In this document: one piece after another, positions 1-11,889 of the stretch
Layout: each line of letters begins with the position of its first letter
Numbering within the stretch: the stretch's first letter is position 1
Assembly (NCBI GenBank): GCA_019671005.1
Contig: CM033732.1
Coordinates: 43,451,392-43,515,391 of the forward strand
Length of the DNA stretch: 64,000 nucleotides
Source: Hibiscus mutabilis
Lineage: Eukaryota; Streptophyta; Magnoliopsida; Malvales; Malvaceae
Direction: 5' to 3'
Notes under the pieces: model-generated
Database searches by the model: none
What the model was told of the DNA's origin: nothing
The model's input: only the letters and a program-made list of their open reading frames with translations
Position numbers and translations under genes: made by a program

Positions 1-34
1 AACTATTTTGTGGTGGCAGCCATTGAAAATGAAA

Positions 35-830
35 GGCTTAAATGAACTTTAGGTGCCCAAAGTATACATCTTTTAAACTTTAGGTGCCTAAAGTATTTTT
101 TTGTAAAAATAAGTGCCTAAAGTTTCCAAAGTTAGAATTTTAGGTGCCCGTCTGTTAAAAAAAATCATTAACCATTTAAAACGCGACACGTGGCATAAAA
201 TATTAATTTTTTAATTATTTTTTAAAAAAATTAAAAATTATTTTTTAAAAAAAACCCTAAAATTTATAAAATCATTCAAATCAGTCCCTAAACCACCCAA
301 GTTGAAATCTCCAAATCTTCAGGTCGTCGCGTCTCCGCCCTACTCTTTCGGTCGTCGGGCTCATCCGATCCGTTTCCCTCCTCACCCGCCGTAAAAAAAA
401 ATGCGTGAGCGGTGCGAACCGAAGCGGTTCACGTTCGACGTGAAATAACCGCTCGATTCAGATAACCGTTTGCCGATTTTTACGATGGGGTGAGGGAAAC
501 GGCCGGGCCGAGCCCGACGACCGAAAAGGGTAAAATGCAGCCGGGCATTTGCAACGATGAAGATTTGGAGATTTTAATTTAGGGACTATTTTAGAAATTT
601 TTAAAATTTAAGATTTTTGTAAAATTTTAAATTATTAAAAATATATAATTTAAAGAAAATGACACGTATCACGTTTTAAATGGATAACAGTTTTTTTAAC
701 TTTGTTTAACAGCTGGGCACCTAAAATTCTAACTTTGGAAACTTTGGGCACCTATTTTTACAAAAAAAATACTTTAGACACCTAAAGTTCAAAATAGGTA
801 TACTTTGGGCACCTATTTTTCCTTTAAGCC
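35..830. mobile_element. Foldback Mutator-type MITE A, copy 1
   Basis: The element begins GGCTTAAATG and ends with the inverse ending TTTAAGCC. It is flanked by an exact 9-bp target duplication, AAAATGAAA, at 26-34 and 831-839, a length typical of Mutator superfamily elements. The inverted repeats continue through almost the whole element (arms of about 350 bp), so a transcript would fold into one long hairpin. The centre (about 310-540) is GC-rich and CpG-rich; the arms are AT-rich. There is no transposase; open frames crossing the core are by-products of the palindrome. Confidence 0.88.
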
Positions 831-839
831 AAAATGAAA

Positions 840-1255
840 CATAGAGAAGACCAAAGAACATGAATTGCATTATTTTTAAATAAAAATAAAATAATTGACA
901 GTTGATCTAGTACAATGAGATATTAAGATTTTAAAATATGATAAAAAGTTTGGAAATTAACATTCTGAATAAACAAAAGCAATTAGTAACATTATCTTTA
1001 TGTTAAACTTTTACAATATCCTATCTAAATTAACCATTCATCTAATTAAATACAGACTTTACGGAAAAAATAAGGTTAATTATAAGGCTTTTGTTTCATA
1101 TGTATCTTTATAGACATTTTTAATGATAATTATGTGGTGCAAAATTGCAGCTGAAGCTAAATTTAATTCAATGATTTAATACGCACGATGGCTGCATAAT
1201 GAAGACTATGAGAATTGAGTTTGATGGAAGATAATGGTGTTTTTTTAATGCTAAG

Positions 1256-1287
<32 letters not shown>

Positions 1288-1796
1288 ATTCACATGTATG
1301 ATTTTATATGAGTGTTTTTATTTGTTTTATTAGAAGATTATAAAAGATAAAAAAATATAATATATAATATTTATAGAAAATAATTTTTAGTGATTTCTCG
1401 ATTGATCGGTAACATCAATTCAATTGGGCGTGCAATAATAGTATATATATATATATATTAGTTGATACATCACAAGTGAAAAAAAATAATTTCACAAGTG
1501 ATGTTAAAGATTATAACAAGTATATTTGAATTTTTTAAAATAAATAAAGAAAATGAAGATTGCCATCATGTTTGTGAAATTTTTCTCTCGCAATGACTAT
1601 ATATCAAATAATAATCCTACGTCTCTCAATTTTACTTATAAAGTCATAAAACCAATATAACTTTCATCGTATTTATTTCAATTTTTTTATTAAGTAAACT
1701 ACATTCCTAGTCATGAGTTTGGTAACAAATATGTCACTTTTTCTTCTAAAAGTAACAATCATGTCATCCAATCAATATATTGTTACAAATAAGTCA
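840..1796. other. AT-rich non-coding stretch with AT microsatellites
   Basis: I see no gene here. It holds an (AT)n run at about 1255-1282 and a shorter one at about 1440-1458. Both runs differ in length from their counterparts in the second duplication copy (about 9638-9662 and 9827-9836), consistent with slippage after duplication. Confidence 0.6.
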
Positions 1797-1964
1797 CAGG
1801 AAGTGACGGATCCATTAATATTTTTTAGGGTTGGCACAAGTTTAAAATATTTTTGAGGGTGAGCACAAATTATAAAAATTAAAAAAATAAAGTCAAATGT
1901 GTGAATTTTAAAAAGTTTAGGGTGAGCACGAGCCCACCCACCCTTTCACGTACATCCGCCACTG
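1797..1964. mobile_element. Degenerate hAT-like MITE, copy 1
   Basis: The left end (CAGGAAGTGACGGATCC) and right end (TACATCCGCCACTG) form an imperfect inverted pair of the GGCGGAT/ATCCGCC type seen in small plant hAT elements. The interior is AT-rich without coding potential. I could not establish a clean 8-bp target duplication, so the exact ends are uncertain. The duplicate is at about 10175-10341. Confidence 0.4.
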
Positions 1965-2020
1965 GTCACATGTCGTTAAGTATTAGACGAAAATAGTGAC
2001 TTGACTTTGTATAATAACAA

Positions 2021-2802
2021 GGCTTAAATGAAAAATAGGTGCCCCAAGTCTGCATTTTTTCAACTTTAGATGCCTAAAGTATTTTTTGTAAATTTTTTTA
2101 ACCAATCAATGCTTGACATGTGGCATATTTAATTTTTTTTTTCAAAATTAAAAACTTTAAAAACCTTTTAGTTTTTCAAAAAATCCCAAAATTTTATAAT
2201 TTTTACAAAACAGTCCCCAAATCCCTAAAATTATCCAACCTAAACCCTCAAATAGCTGCCGCTTCCGCCATCGATCGTCGTCGATTTGAGCACACAGGTT
2301 TGGTCGCGAAACAAGGCGGTCATTTCCCTAACACGGGCGTCGTCGGAACGACGAACGACATGCGTTGAACGTCAAACACGAAATTGACGTTCGGTTGGCA
2401 TGACATTCGCCGTTTTCAGAACGCCGTGTTCAAAGAAATGACCGCCTTGTTCCGCAACCAAAACGGTGTGCTCTCAGGGCGGCGATCGATCAGCGTTGAA
2501 GCAATTGCTGGTTTGGGGTTTGGGTAATTTTAGGGATTTAAGGACTATTTTGTAAAATTTTCAAAATTTTGGGATTTTTGGAAAACAAAAAATTTTGGGT
2601 ATTTTTCTTTAAAAAGTTAAAAAATAAATTAAATATACCACGTGTCAAGCATTGATTGGTTAAAAAATTTAACACCCATTAACGATCAAGCACCTAAAAT
2701 TATAATTTTTGAAACTTTAGGCACCTATTTTTACAAAAAAAATATTTTAGGCACCTAAAGTTCAAAAAAGCTTATTTTGGGCACCTATTTTTCATTTAAG
2801 CC
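2021..2802. mobile_element. Foldback Mutator-type MITE B, copy 1
   Basis: The element starts GGCTTAAATGAAAAATAGG and ends with CATTTAAGCC. The exact 9-bp target duplication TAATAACAA lies at 2012-2020 and 2803-2811. Its terminal sequence is the same family as MITE A, but the interior differs. As in MITE A, the arms extend inward to a GC-rich palindromic core (about 2255-2520). It is non-coding; the plus-strand open frame at 2120-2368 lies within the arm. Confidence 0.87.
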
Positions 2803-2811
2803 TAATAACAA

Positions 2812-3527
2812 TTTTATTCCTCCAGACTTACAACACAATGGAATATGCACCCTATATCTAGGGTGGGCACGTGCCCACCATGAAACTTTATGAAATTTTA
2901 TTTGTCCCCACCCACATATAAATTATAATAAAAAACTGACTAAAGATGTCCATAAGTAATTTATTCTTTCTTAGGAGTCCACAAATAATTCATTTAATAA
3001 GTTTTTCTTTCTTTAAGAGTCCATAAATAATTTATTTGAGTTTAGTTCATTTACATTCCTACATAAAAGCCAAAAAATAATAATCAATTACAATAGAGCA
3101 CAAAAGCTTTCAATTACTATTCTCAGTTTTAACGTCTTTTCTTACTAAAACACAAAATTATCAGTTTTCAAAGTTCAAGACTCTCATATCTCTCAATACT
3201 GAAGATATGTAATTTTTATTTTTAAGATTCTTCATTTATTCAATATATAGAAGTATATTTTAATTATTATTTAAATTTTGTTCTCCAAGAGTTCATAACC
3301 TTTTGTTCTTTCTTTTACAACTGTAGCTATACAAATAGGGATAAAATAATTAAATATTTAGTGAATTTATGTTTATCATTTTCTTTTCTAACTTTGAATT
3401 TCGAGTTAGAGATTAAATTAATTGAGAGTAGAATTAGAACTCGTCGAAACTATTTTTTACGCGAGAAAATAGCTTGGACGAGTAATTATGAAAATTAGGC
3501 TTTTTTTTGTTAAATTCGATATTTGAA
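2812..3527. other. Non-coding AT-rich spacer, probable retroelement internal remnant
   Basis: No gene is recognisable. A short palindrome, GTGGGCACGTGCCCAC, lies near 2863-2878. The right part (about 3420-3527) adjoins the primer-binding-like site of the minus-strand LTR and is probably the first internal bases of that element. Confidence 0.4.
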
Positions 3528-5797
3528 AAGATTTGGAGTCGCCACCGGTCACTTTGGTAGACCAAACACCATAAAAACAACCAGAGATTTGTTCTTTTAA
3601 AATTAGGATTCGGGAGTCGATTACGTGTGGGGAAGGATTAGCAGCCCAAAAACGCCCAATATCGGTACCTTTAATTTTGTGTGGCATATTGACATTTTGA
3701 GAATAACAATTCAAATTTAATTTGATCATTGATTATTAATTGAGTTTATTTTCCGAGTAGATATATTTCTTTTATAAGGAAATATATCTTTGATTCGAAT
3801 ATAAGATTGGAAGCACCCCTATAGGCTCGGGACACCTCTATTCATATTCAAAAAATATATTTCCAACATAAAAGGTTTTTTAATGCATGATTAATTATGA
3901 TATTGTTTATTTTAAGTTCTAACTTAAAAGGCTCTATTAAATTTATATCTTGTTTAATCTATGAATATTATTTAATTCCAAAGTTTACATGAGACAACAC
4001 CCAATTGCTTGAGCACCATCCATATTTAAACTCCAAAATTATAGATAATATTCCTATTCATTTAATTTCTTTAATTATTTAAAGTTCTAATCTTATTAAT
4101 GCTCTAATTAATTAATCTAAATTATTTATCAATTTCTAGGTTTTTAATGAATATTGAATATTCTACTTAAGATCTCATGTTGAATAACACCCCATTGCAT
4201 TGAGATACCATTCAAATTTTGAAACTCCAAAGTTTTCCATTCAATACCATTAATTTTCTACAATTATCTTCGTAATTGAATTATTAAACTTAATAAGAAC
4301 ATAGAACTAAAGCTCTAAACAATTAATTAAATCTAAGAGATTAAATTATCTAACAACTATACTACATGGTTTATTGCTTGTAATAATATTTTAATTGAGT
4401 AACATATTTATCTTCGAACTATTAGCTAAACCGAGTTCGAGAGAGAATTCATCCTTTACTTACTTCCGAGCTTAGACCAGTGTTTCAAGCTCAATCTAAA
4501 CTCCCACATACAACTTTCAAACATTTGCAAAGTTGAAAACACGTTTCCACTCACCGACTCGTAAAGCCTCGTTTGCCGATACGACAATTGCGCTTCCAAA
4601 GCTTATGAAACCAACGTTCAAGCTTGAGGACCAACACCCCTACTTCTATCCATACAAAACAGAGGTACATTGCATCAAAATGCAATCAACACCACAGAAA
4701 CACTAAGCCTCAACATCCTTTATCCAAATTTCCCTCCACCACACCCAAAACTACCAACAAACCCCTTCCAAACTTAACCCAGCCACAATCTAACATTTCA
4801 ACACATCAATTAACATCAACCAACATCTAAAAACACATCTCTAACATCCTTTTATCTCCAGCATACAATTAACCATCACAACTCCTCAAAAACACATAAC
4901 TAGCAACCTAGAAAATTAGAGATTCACATAGTTTTGGGATTCCAATATTAAAACCCATCTATTAACATTATTCAGCATCAAAATCATTATTAAAATCAAT
5001 CAAGAACCCATCAAAACAGAACCTATATGAAAACCCTTCAATTAAATCAATTAAACCCTAATTAAATCAACTTTCCATAATTAACACATCAAATCAAGTT
5101 AGAAAACATGTGTAAAGGATCAATAACTTGGGAATTTCAATAAAGAACCTTGTATTAGAAGAGAAGAAATGAACCTCACCTCTAATGCCAGCTTTTTTCC
5201 CTTAATTAGGTGATTTCCAAAGCCAAAAACAATAAGAAATTAAGTTTATTTTGTTAGAAAACTATTATAAACTAAATTGGAATTTAAAAATTGATTAAAA
5301 GAGAATTTTACCTAAAGATTTTGAAGAGAGAAAAGATTTTTGGCTGGAGAAAATCTTTTTGTGAAAAGGTAATTATGTAAAGTTTGTTTTAATGATTTTA
5401 ATTATCCAATTATTCCCTAAGCCTTTTTATTTTATTTTAAAATCATTTAAAATATTTAATTAAGGGTAAAAGCCTGATATTAGACCCTTGGGTAAATAGC
5501 GCCTTAAAGATTCAAAGTTTTGACCATTTTTAAAACAGTCACTAAAATAGTTTTAAAACTTTGCATTTTGGTCACTAACCAAAATGTCCACTTTCGAGAC
5601 CCCTTTTTGAAAATTAATCTCACCAAAATCATTCCCATATTAAATAACGATTTTAGATAATTTTCCATATTTTAACCTTTTGAAAATATTTAATCCAATT
5701 TAAATCTCAAAACCGACTAAAATCCTCTTATCTGATCCAGCGAACCGTCTAAACCAATTAAAAAACTCCTAGGCCCAAAACTGGGGCGTTATAGATG
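3528..5797 (-). mobile_element. Ty3/gypsy (Tat/Ogre-like) LTR with adjacent primer-binding site, copy 1
   Basis: Read on the minus strand, the block starts near 5797 with TATAACGCCCC, a decayed form of the TGTAACGCCCC starts common in plant gypsy LTRs. It ends near 3528-3541 with GGTGGCGACTCC, which resembles the primer-binding site used by Tat/Ogre-type elements. The last 130 bp or so before that site (3542-3675) match similar sequence at 18610-18735 and 59458-59560. There is no gag or pol, so this is a solo LTR or a heavily truncated element. The class is inference; the LTR-like borders are seen directly. Confidence 0.55.
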
Positions 5798-5817
5798 CTT
5801 TGCTCCATGTACTCAAA

Positions 5818-7971
5818 CTAAAAATATATAATAAACAAAATCAAGTTGGATATATTAATGAGACAACATTTGCAGTTGAAGGAAAGATAACTCGTTGTGA
5901 TCTTATTAGTTAACGAGTCCTCAACTTGCATCAGCTCTTGGTTTTGATAAATTTATAAATAATTTTAACCTAAGTTTTTAATATACTGGTGTGATTACAC
6001 AATAAAATTTGTTTAAATTTTTTCCGAACTCTCTAATAACACAAACTTAAATGTTTAAACTCGAGTCTTTTAAAATAAATATCATCCTCTTTTTTCAGTA
6101 AAGGTGCTCGTTGAATTCTAATGTTTGGATAATTTATTGTATGAATTAGTCATAAACACATAAAAGTATTAATTTACAGAAGTTTTAGTGTTATAGTTCT
6201 GCCGCATAGAAAATTTATAATGCTACTATTTTCTCTGTGAAAATAGAAAGTTACAGTTTTTATTTTATATTTTAAAATATTAATAATTTGTCTAGTGACA
6301 TTAGTTAAGATGACTGTTAAGTTGTGTTTGGATGGCAGTTCACTTTTATTAATATAAAAAAATAAAAAAAAATGATTGGGTAAAAATTATAGGAAATTTT
6401 AAATTTTACAAAAAAATTTAAAATGGAATTTTGATAGTTCAAATTCTTTAATTAAATTTCATCTAAATATGTTTTTTATTCTCTTAATCTTATTTTATTT
6501 AATGTGCACGGTCTCATTATAAAATAAATTTTAAAATATCATTTTATTTAATTTTAGTGTATATTTTTATAATTCATATTATTAAAATAATTTATCTATT
6601 ATTTAATTTTAATTTTAATTTTAGAATTTCTCATTCAAACGTACCTTTTTCAGAAAATTACATTAAATGCAAAATTATTTTAAGATCAATAATTAAAATA
6701 TTCCTTAATCAACCCACAAACTTATTTATTTATTTGGATATGGACAATAACATATTGAAAAACTAAGCAATTTTGAAAGATGGGGAGGGAGTGGTGGGCA
6801 CTTCATCATTAATTATCATTTATTTAAAATTCCTAAATTCAGCCAAACTTCTTTCCATATTTAATCCTAATTAAATACATAATCAATTCGTAGGTAATTA
6901 TAGATTCTAATCCAATATTTTTCTTTAAAATTTATATTTAATGTATTATTTTCAAGTATATTATTTTCTTCAAACACGATTAGTATTTGGTTTAAATGTA
7001 AAATTGGCCACTAAATATATTTATCTCAAGTGTAAGTTAGACGAACTCTAATTAGTTAAAAAATATCTTCTAATGTTTTGTTGTTATTTTAGGTTGAATT
7101 TATCGCCGTCTCTCTAGTTTGTTGTTATTTATTTATCTTGTTAATTTATATCTGCTTTAGACCCTTGAGTTGATTTTTTCATCTTGATAGGCGCTCGTAG
7201 TCACTCTAGATATGTCGTGGTTGAATTGTGATAAAGTCATATGACAATGTACTGGCATGTTATATTATTTTTGTTTGTGTTTTTTGTTTGGAATTAACCA
7301 TCAATTTCCTCATTGACCAACTAATCCGTATTGGGTTTTGCATAGACTCATTATGGGGTAACCCTTTCAACCCAGTTTTGTACATTCACAACGTCATAAT
7401 TCGAACTTATAACCTTGCTAAGGGAACTTAATGCTTCATCCCTTTAGAGCAAATGGTTGTTGATATTATTTTTGTTAGTGTTAACTGTGGTTATTCTTTA
7501 CATTAGTTAGTTAGCAATGTTTGTTTGTCTTTTATTTTTCGGAAATTTTTGGATAATTTTTCTAATCATTTATTATACAGTTTTATTTTACGAAATGAAT
7601 AAATTATATATATATTTTTAAAATCAAGTATACTTATGATAAAAAATTAAATATAAAGATAAGAAAAATGATATAATTAGATTTAGAAACCAAATTTTCA
7701 TTTCAGCTTCACTTTTCCCTTTTAACCTTCATGGATGGTCCTGGTCCGGAGAATACCAAGATTGTACATGACTGTGATGCCGAGCAATCGAGGACCGTGC
7801 GATTAAGAGTTTTAGGCCTTGATGTCATCATCTTAGATCCAACGGTTTAGACCGTCAACTCGATGTCATTGGCTTGAAAAAGTCAAAAAAAGAGTATCAT
7901 CAAAAAGGCAACAAATGGAAATTGCCAGCGTGGCTTAATTTTAGGGCGAGTCTAACCTAAAACATGATATT
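5818..7971. other. Unique AT-rich intergenic DNA
   Basis: This lies between the two duplication copies. I find no convincing gene, RNA gene or complete transposon; open frames are short, low-complexity and lack recognisable domains. Confidence 0.6.
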
Positions 7972-8258
7972 GTACGATTACTATGCGGCACCAATTGAAA
8001 ATATTACAAGACATGAAATACGGAACTGAAAATGTTACATTTTATAATATTTTAGGTTGGTGGTTAAGTATCGAAACTTAGCTTTAAGTTTCGATACTTA
8101 TCGCTTCTGATAACATTTTAAATTTTTGTAAATATCGAAATTTGTCTTTAAGTATCGATATTGTAATGGCACTAACCTAAAAATGTTATTAAAAAGTATA
8201 ATATTTTTAATTCTGTGTTTTATAACATTTTAGGGTAGTGCCACATCGTAAATCGTAC
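7972..8258. mobile_element. Short foldback (MITE-like) element
   Basis: The ends are inverted: GTACGATTACTATGCGGCAC on the left and, read in reverse complement, GTACGATTTACGATGTGGCAC on the right within about 20 bp. Arms of roughly 80 bp follow, both ending in TTTTAGGTTGGTG/TTTTAGGTTAGTG forms. The loop contains two imperfect AAGTATCGA hairpins. No clear target duplication was identified. Confidence 0.6.
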
Positions 8259-8409
8259 CTCTACTATACCGCTCCGTATACCTACACTTAATTTTAAGGA
8301 CACTTTTTTTTTATTTTCTTATTCAATAACTTGACCCAAGTTAGTTTACGTTGACCATGGTTGAGTTTAAAGCTTAACTATTTTGTGGTGGCAGCCATTG
8401 AAAATGAAA

Positions 8410-9210
8410 GGCTTAAATGAACTTTAGGTGCCCAAAGTATACATCTTTTAAACTTTAGGTGCCTAAAGTATTTTTTTGTAAAAATAGGTGCCTAAAGTTT
8501 CCAAAGTTAGAATTTTAGGTGCCCGTCTGTTAAAAAAAATCATTAACCATTTAAAACGCGACACGTGGCATAAAATATTAATTTTTTAATTATTTTTTAA
8601 AAAAATTAAAAATTATTTTTTAAAAAAAACCCTAAAATTTATAAAATCATTCAAATCAGTCCCTAAACCACCCAAGTTCGAAATCTCCAAATCTTCACCG
8701 TGGCCGCCGTCTCCGGCCCTACTCTTTCGGTCGTCGGGCTCATCCGACCGTTTCCCCTCACCCCCCTGTCGTCGAAAATCGGCGAACGGTGTGCGAACCG
8801 AACGGTTCACGTTCGACGTGAAATAACCGTTCGATTCGTACACCGTTTGCCGATTTTCGGCGACTGGGGGTGAGGGGAAACGGTCGGCTGAGCCCGACGA
8901 CCGAAAGGGTAGGGCCGAAGCCGGCGGCGGCAACGGTGAAGATTTGGAGATTTCGAATTTAGGGACTATTTTAGAAATTTTTAAAATTTAAGATTTTTGT
9001 AAAATTTTAAATTATTAAAAATATATAATTTAAAGAAAATGACACGTATCACGTTTTAAATGGATAACAGTTTTTTTAACTTTGTTTAACAGCTGGGCAC
9101 CTAAAATTCTAACTTTGGAAACTTTGGGCACCTATTTTTACAAAAAAAATACTTTAGACACCTAAAGTTCAAAATAGGTATACTTTGGGCACCTATTTTT
9201 CCTTTAAGCC
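8410..9210. mobile_element. Foldback Mutator-type MITE A, copy 2
   Basis: It has the same ends and the same 9-bp duplication (8401-8409 and 9211-9219) as the element at 35-830. Here the GC-rich core (about 8695-8940) is a cleaner palindrome with an apex near 8815, where GAACCGAACGGTTCACG faces its imperfect inverse. An apparent 106-codon minus-strand frame across the core is produced by the palindrome and is not a gene. Confidence 0.9.
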
Positions 9211-9635
9211 AAAATGAAACATAGAGAAGACCAAAGAACATGAATTGCATTATTTTTAAATAAAAATAAAATAATTGACAGTTGATCTAGTACAATGAGA
9301 TATTAAGATTTTAAAATATGATAAAAAGTTTGGAAATTAACATTCTGAATAAACAAAAGCAATTAGTAACATTATCTTTATGTTAAACTTTTACAATATC
9401 CTATCTAAATTAACCATTCATCTAATTAAATACAGACTTTACGGAAAAAATAAGGTTAATTATAAGGCTTTTGTTTCATATGTATCTTTATAGACATTTT
9501 TAATGATAATTATGTGGTGCAAAATTGCAGCTGAAGCTAAATTTAATTCAATGATTTAATACGCACGATGGCTGCATAATGAAGACTATGAGAATTGAGT
9601 TTGATGGAAGATAATGGTGTTTTTTTAATGCTAAG

Positions 9636-9667
<32 letters not shown>

Positions 9668-10174
9668 ATTCACATGTATGATTTTATATGAGTGTTTTTT
9701 ATTTGTTTTATTAGAAGATTATACAAAGATAAAAAAAATATAATATATAATATTTATAGAAAATAATTTTTTAGTGATTTCTCGATTGATCGGTAACATC
9801 AATTCAATTGGGCGTGCAATAATAGTATATATATATTAGTTGATACATCACAAGTGAAAAAAAATAATTTCACAAGTGATGTTAAAGATTATAACAAGTA
9901 TATTTGAATTTTTTAAAATAAATAAAGAAAATGAAGATTGCCATCATGTTTGTGAAATTTTTCTCTCGCAATGACTATATATCAAATAATAATCCTACGT
10001 CTCTCAATTTTACTTATAAAGTCATAAAACCAATATAACTTTCATCGTATTTATTTCAATTTTTTTATTAAGTAAACTACATTCCTAGTCATGAGTTTGG
10101 TAACAAATATGTCACTTTTTCTTCTAAAAGTAACAATCATGTCATCCAATCAATATATTGTTACAAATAAGTCA

Positions 10175-10341
10175 CAGAAGTGACGGATCCATTAATATTT
10201 TTTAGGGTTGGCACAAGTTTAAAATATTTTTGAGGGTGAGCACAAATTATAAAAATTAAAAAAATAAAGTCAAATGTGTGAATTTTAAAAAGTTTAGGGT
10301 GAGCACGAGCCCACCCACCCTTTCACGTACATCCGCCACTG
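10175..10341. mobile_element. Degenerate hAT-like MITE, copy 2
   Basis: Duplicate of the element at 1797-1964, with the same ACATCCGCCACTG right end and a left end that differs by a small deletion. Confidence 0.4.
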
Positions 10342-10397
10342 GTCACATGTCGTTAAGTATTAGACGAAAATAGTGACTTGACTTTGTATAATAACAA

Positions 10398-11178
10398 GGC
10401 TTAAATGAAAAATAGGTGCCCCAAGTCTGCATTTTTTCAACTTTAGATGCCTAAAGTATTTTTTGTAAATTTTTTTAACCAATCAATGCTTGACATGTGG
10501 CATATTTAATTTTTTTTTTCAAAATTAAAAACTTTAAAAACCTTTTAGTTTTTCAAAAAATCCCAAAATTTTATAATTTTTACAAAACAGTCCCCAAATC
10601 CCTAAAATTATCCAACCTAAACCCTCAAATAGCTGCCGCTTCCGCCGTCGATCGTCGTCCCTGAGCGCACAGGTTTGGCCGCCGAAACAAGGCGGTCATT
10701 TCCCCTAACACGGCGTCGTCGGAAACGACGAACGACATGCAGCTGAACGTCAAACACGAAATTGACGTTCAGTTGGCATGCCATTCGCCGTTTTCAGCAA
10801 CGCCGTGTTCAAAGAAATGACCGCCTTGTTTCGGCAACCAAAACGGTGTGCTCAAGGGCGACGATCAGCGGCGGAAGCGGCTGCAATTTGGGGGTTTGGG
10901 TAATTTTAGGGATTTAAGGACTATTTTGTAAAATTTTCAAAATTTTGGGATTTTTGGAAAACAAAAAATTTTGGGTATTTTTCTTTAAAAAGTTAAAAAA
11001 TAAATTAAATATACCACGTGTCAAGCATTGATTGGTTAAAAAATTTAACACCCATTAACGATCAAGCACCTAAAATTATAATTTTTGAAACTTTAGGCAC
11101 CTATTTTTACAAAAAAAATATTTTAGGCACCTAAAGTTCAAAAAAGCTTATTTTGGGCACCTATTTTTCATTTAAGCC
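10398..11178. mobile_element. Foldback Mutator-type MITE B, copy 2
   Basis: It has the same ends as the element at 2021-2802 and the same 9-bp duplication TAATAACAA (10389-10397 and 11179-11187). The core (about 10630-10890) is more GC-rich and more symmetric than in copy 1. Confidence 0.87.
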
Positions 11179-11889
11179 TAATAACAATTTTATTCCTCCA
11201 GACTTACAACACAATGGAATATGCACCCTATATCTAGGGTGGGCACGTGCCCACCATGAAACTTTATGAAATTTTATTTGTCCCCACCCACATATAAATT
11301 ATAATAAAAAACTGACTAAAGATGTCCATAAGTAATTTATTCTTTCTTAGGAGTCCACAAATAATTCATTTAATAAGTTTTTCTTTCTTTAAGAGTCCAT
11401 AAATAATTTATTTGAGTCTAGTTCATTTACATTTCTACATAAAAGCCAAAAAATAATAATCAATTACAATAGAGCACAAAAGCTTTCAATTACTATTCTC
11501 AGTTTTAACGTCTTTTCTTACTAAAACACAAAATTATCAGTTTTCAAAGTTCAAGACTCTCATATCTCTCAATACTGAAGATATGTAATTTTTATTTTTA
11601 AGATTCTTCATTTATTCAATATATAGAAGTATATTTTAATTATTATTTAAATTTTGTTCTCCAAGAGTTCATAACCTTTTGTTCTTTCTTTTACAACTGT
11701 AGCTATACAAATAGGGATAAAATAATTAAATATTTAGTGAATTTATGTTTATCATTTTCTTTTCTAACTTTGAATTTCGAGTTAGAGATTAAATTAATTG
11801 AGAGTAGAATTAGAACTCGTTGAAACTATTTTTTACGCGAGAAAATAGCTTGGACGAGTAATTATGAAAATTAGGCTTTTTCTGTTAAA

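Larger units (their letters stand above)
1..5817. repeat. Large segmental duplication, copy 1
   Basis: This block reappears at 8376-14194 with the same order of elements and only scattered substitutions and small indels. It holds two foldback MITEs with their target duplications, a degenerate hAT-like MITE and a minus-strand LTR. The right edge is sharp: both copies share GTACTCAAA and then diverge. The left edge cannot be placed because the window starts inside, or exactly at, the repeat. The copies are not directly abutting; 2.56 kb of unique DNA separates them. Confidence 0.93.

Noticed and set aside
1255..1283. AT microsatellite considered as a promoter TATA region
   Set aside because: There is no gene downstream, and the run differs between the duplicated copies as expected from slippage.
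3457..3729. 90-codon minus-strand open frame, repeated at 11871-12104
   Set aside because: It lies in the LTR-terminal block and primer-binding region; both copies exist only because of the duplication, and no domain is recognisable.
8613..8933. 106-codon minus-strand open frame
   Set aside because: It lies entirely within the palindromic core of MITE A copy 2, and its composition follows the inverted repeat; the homologous copy at 35-830 does not keep the frame.
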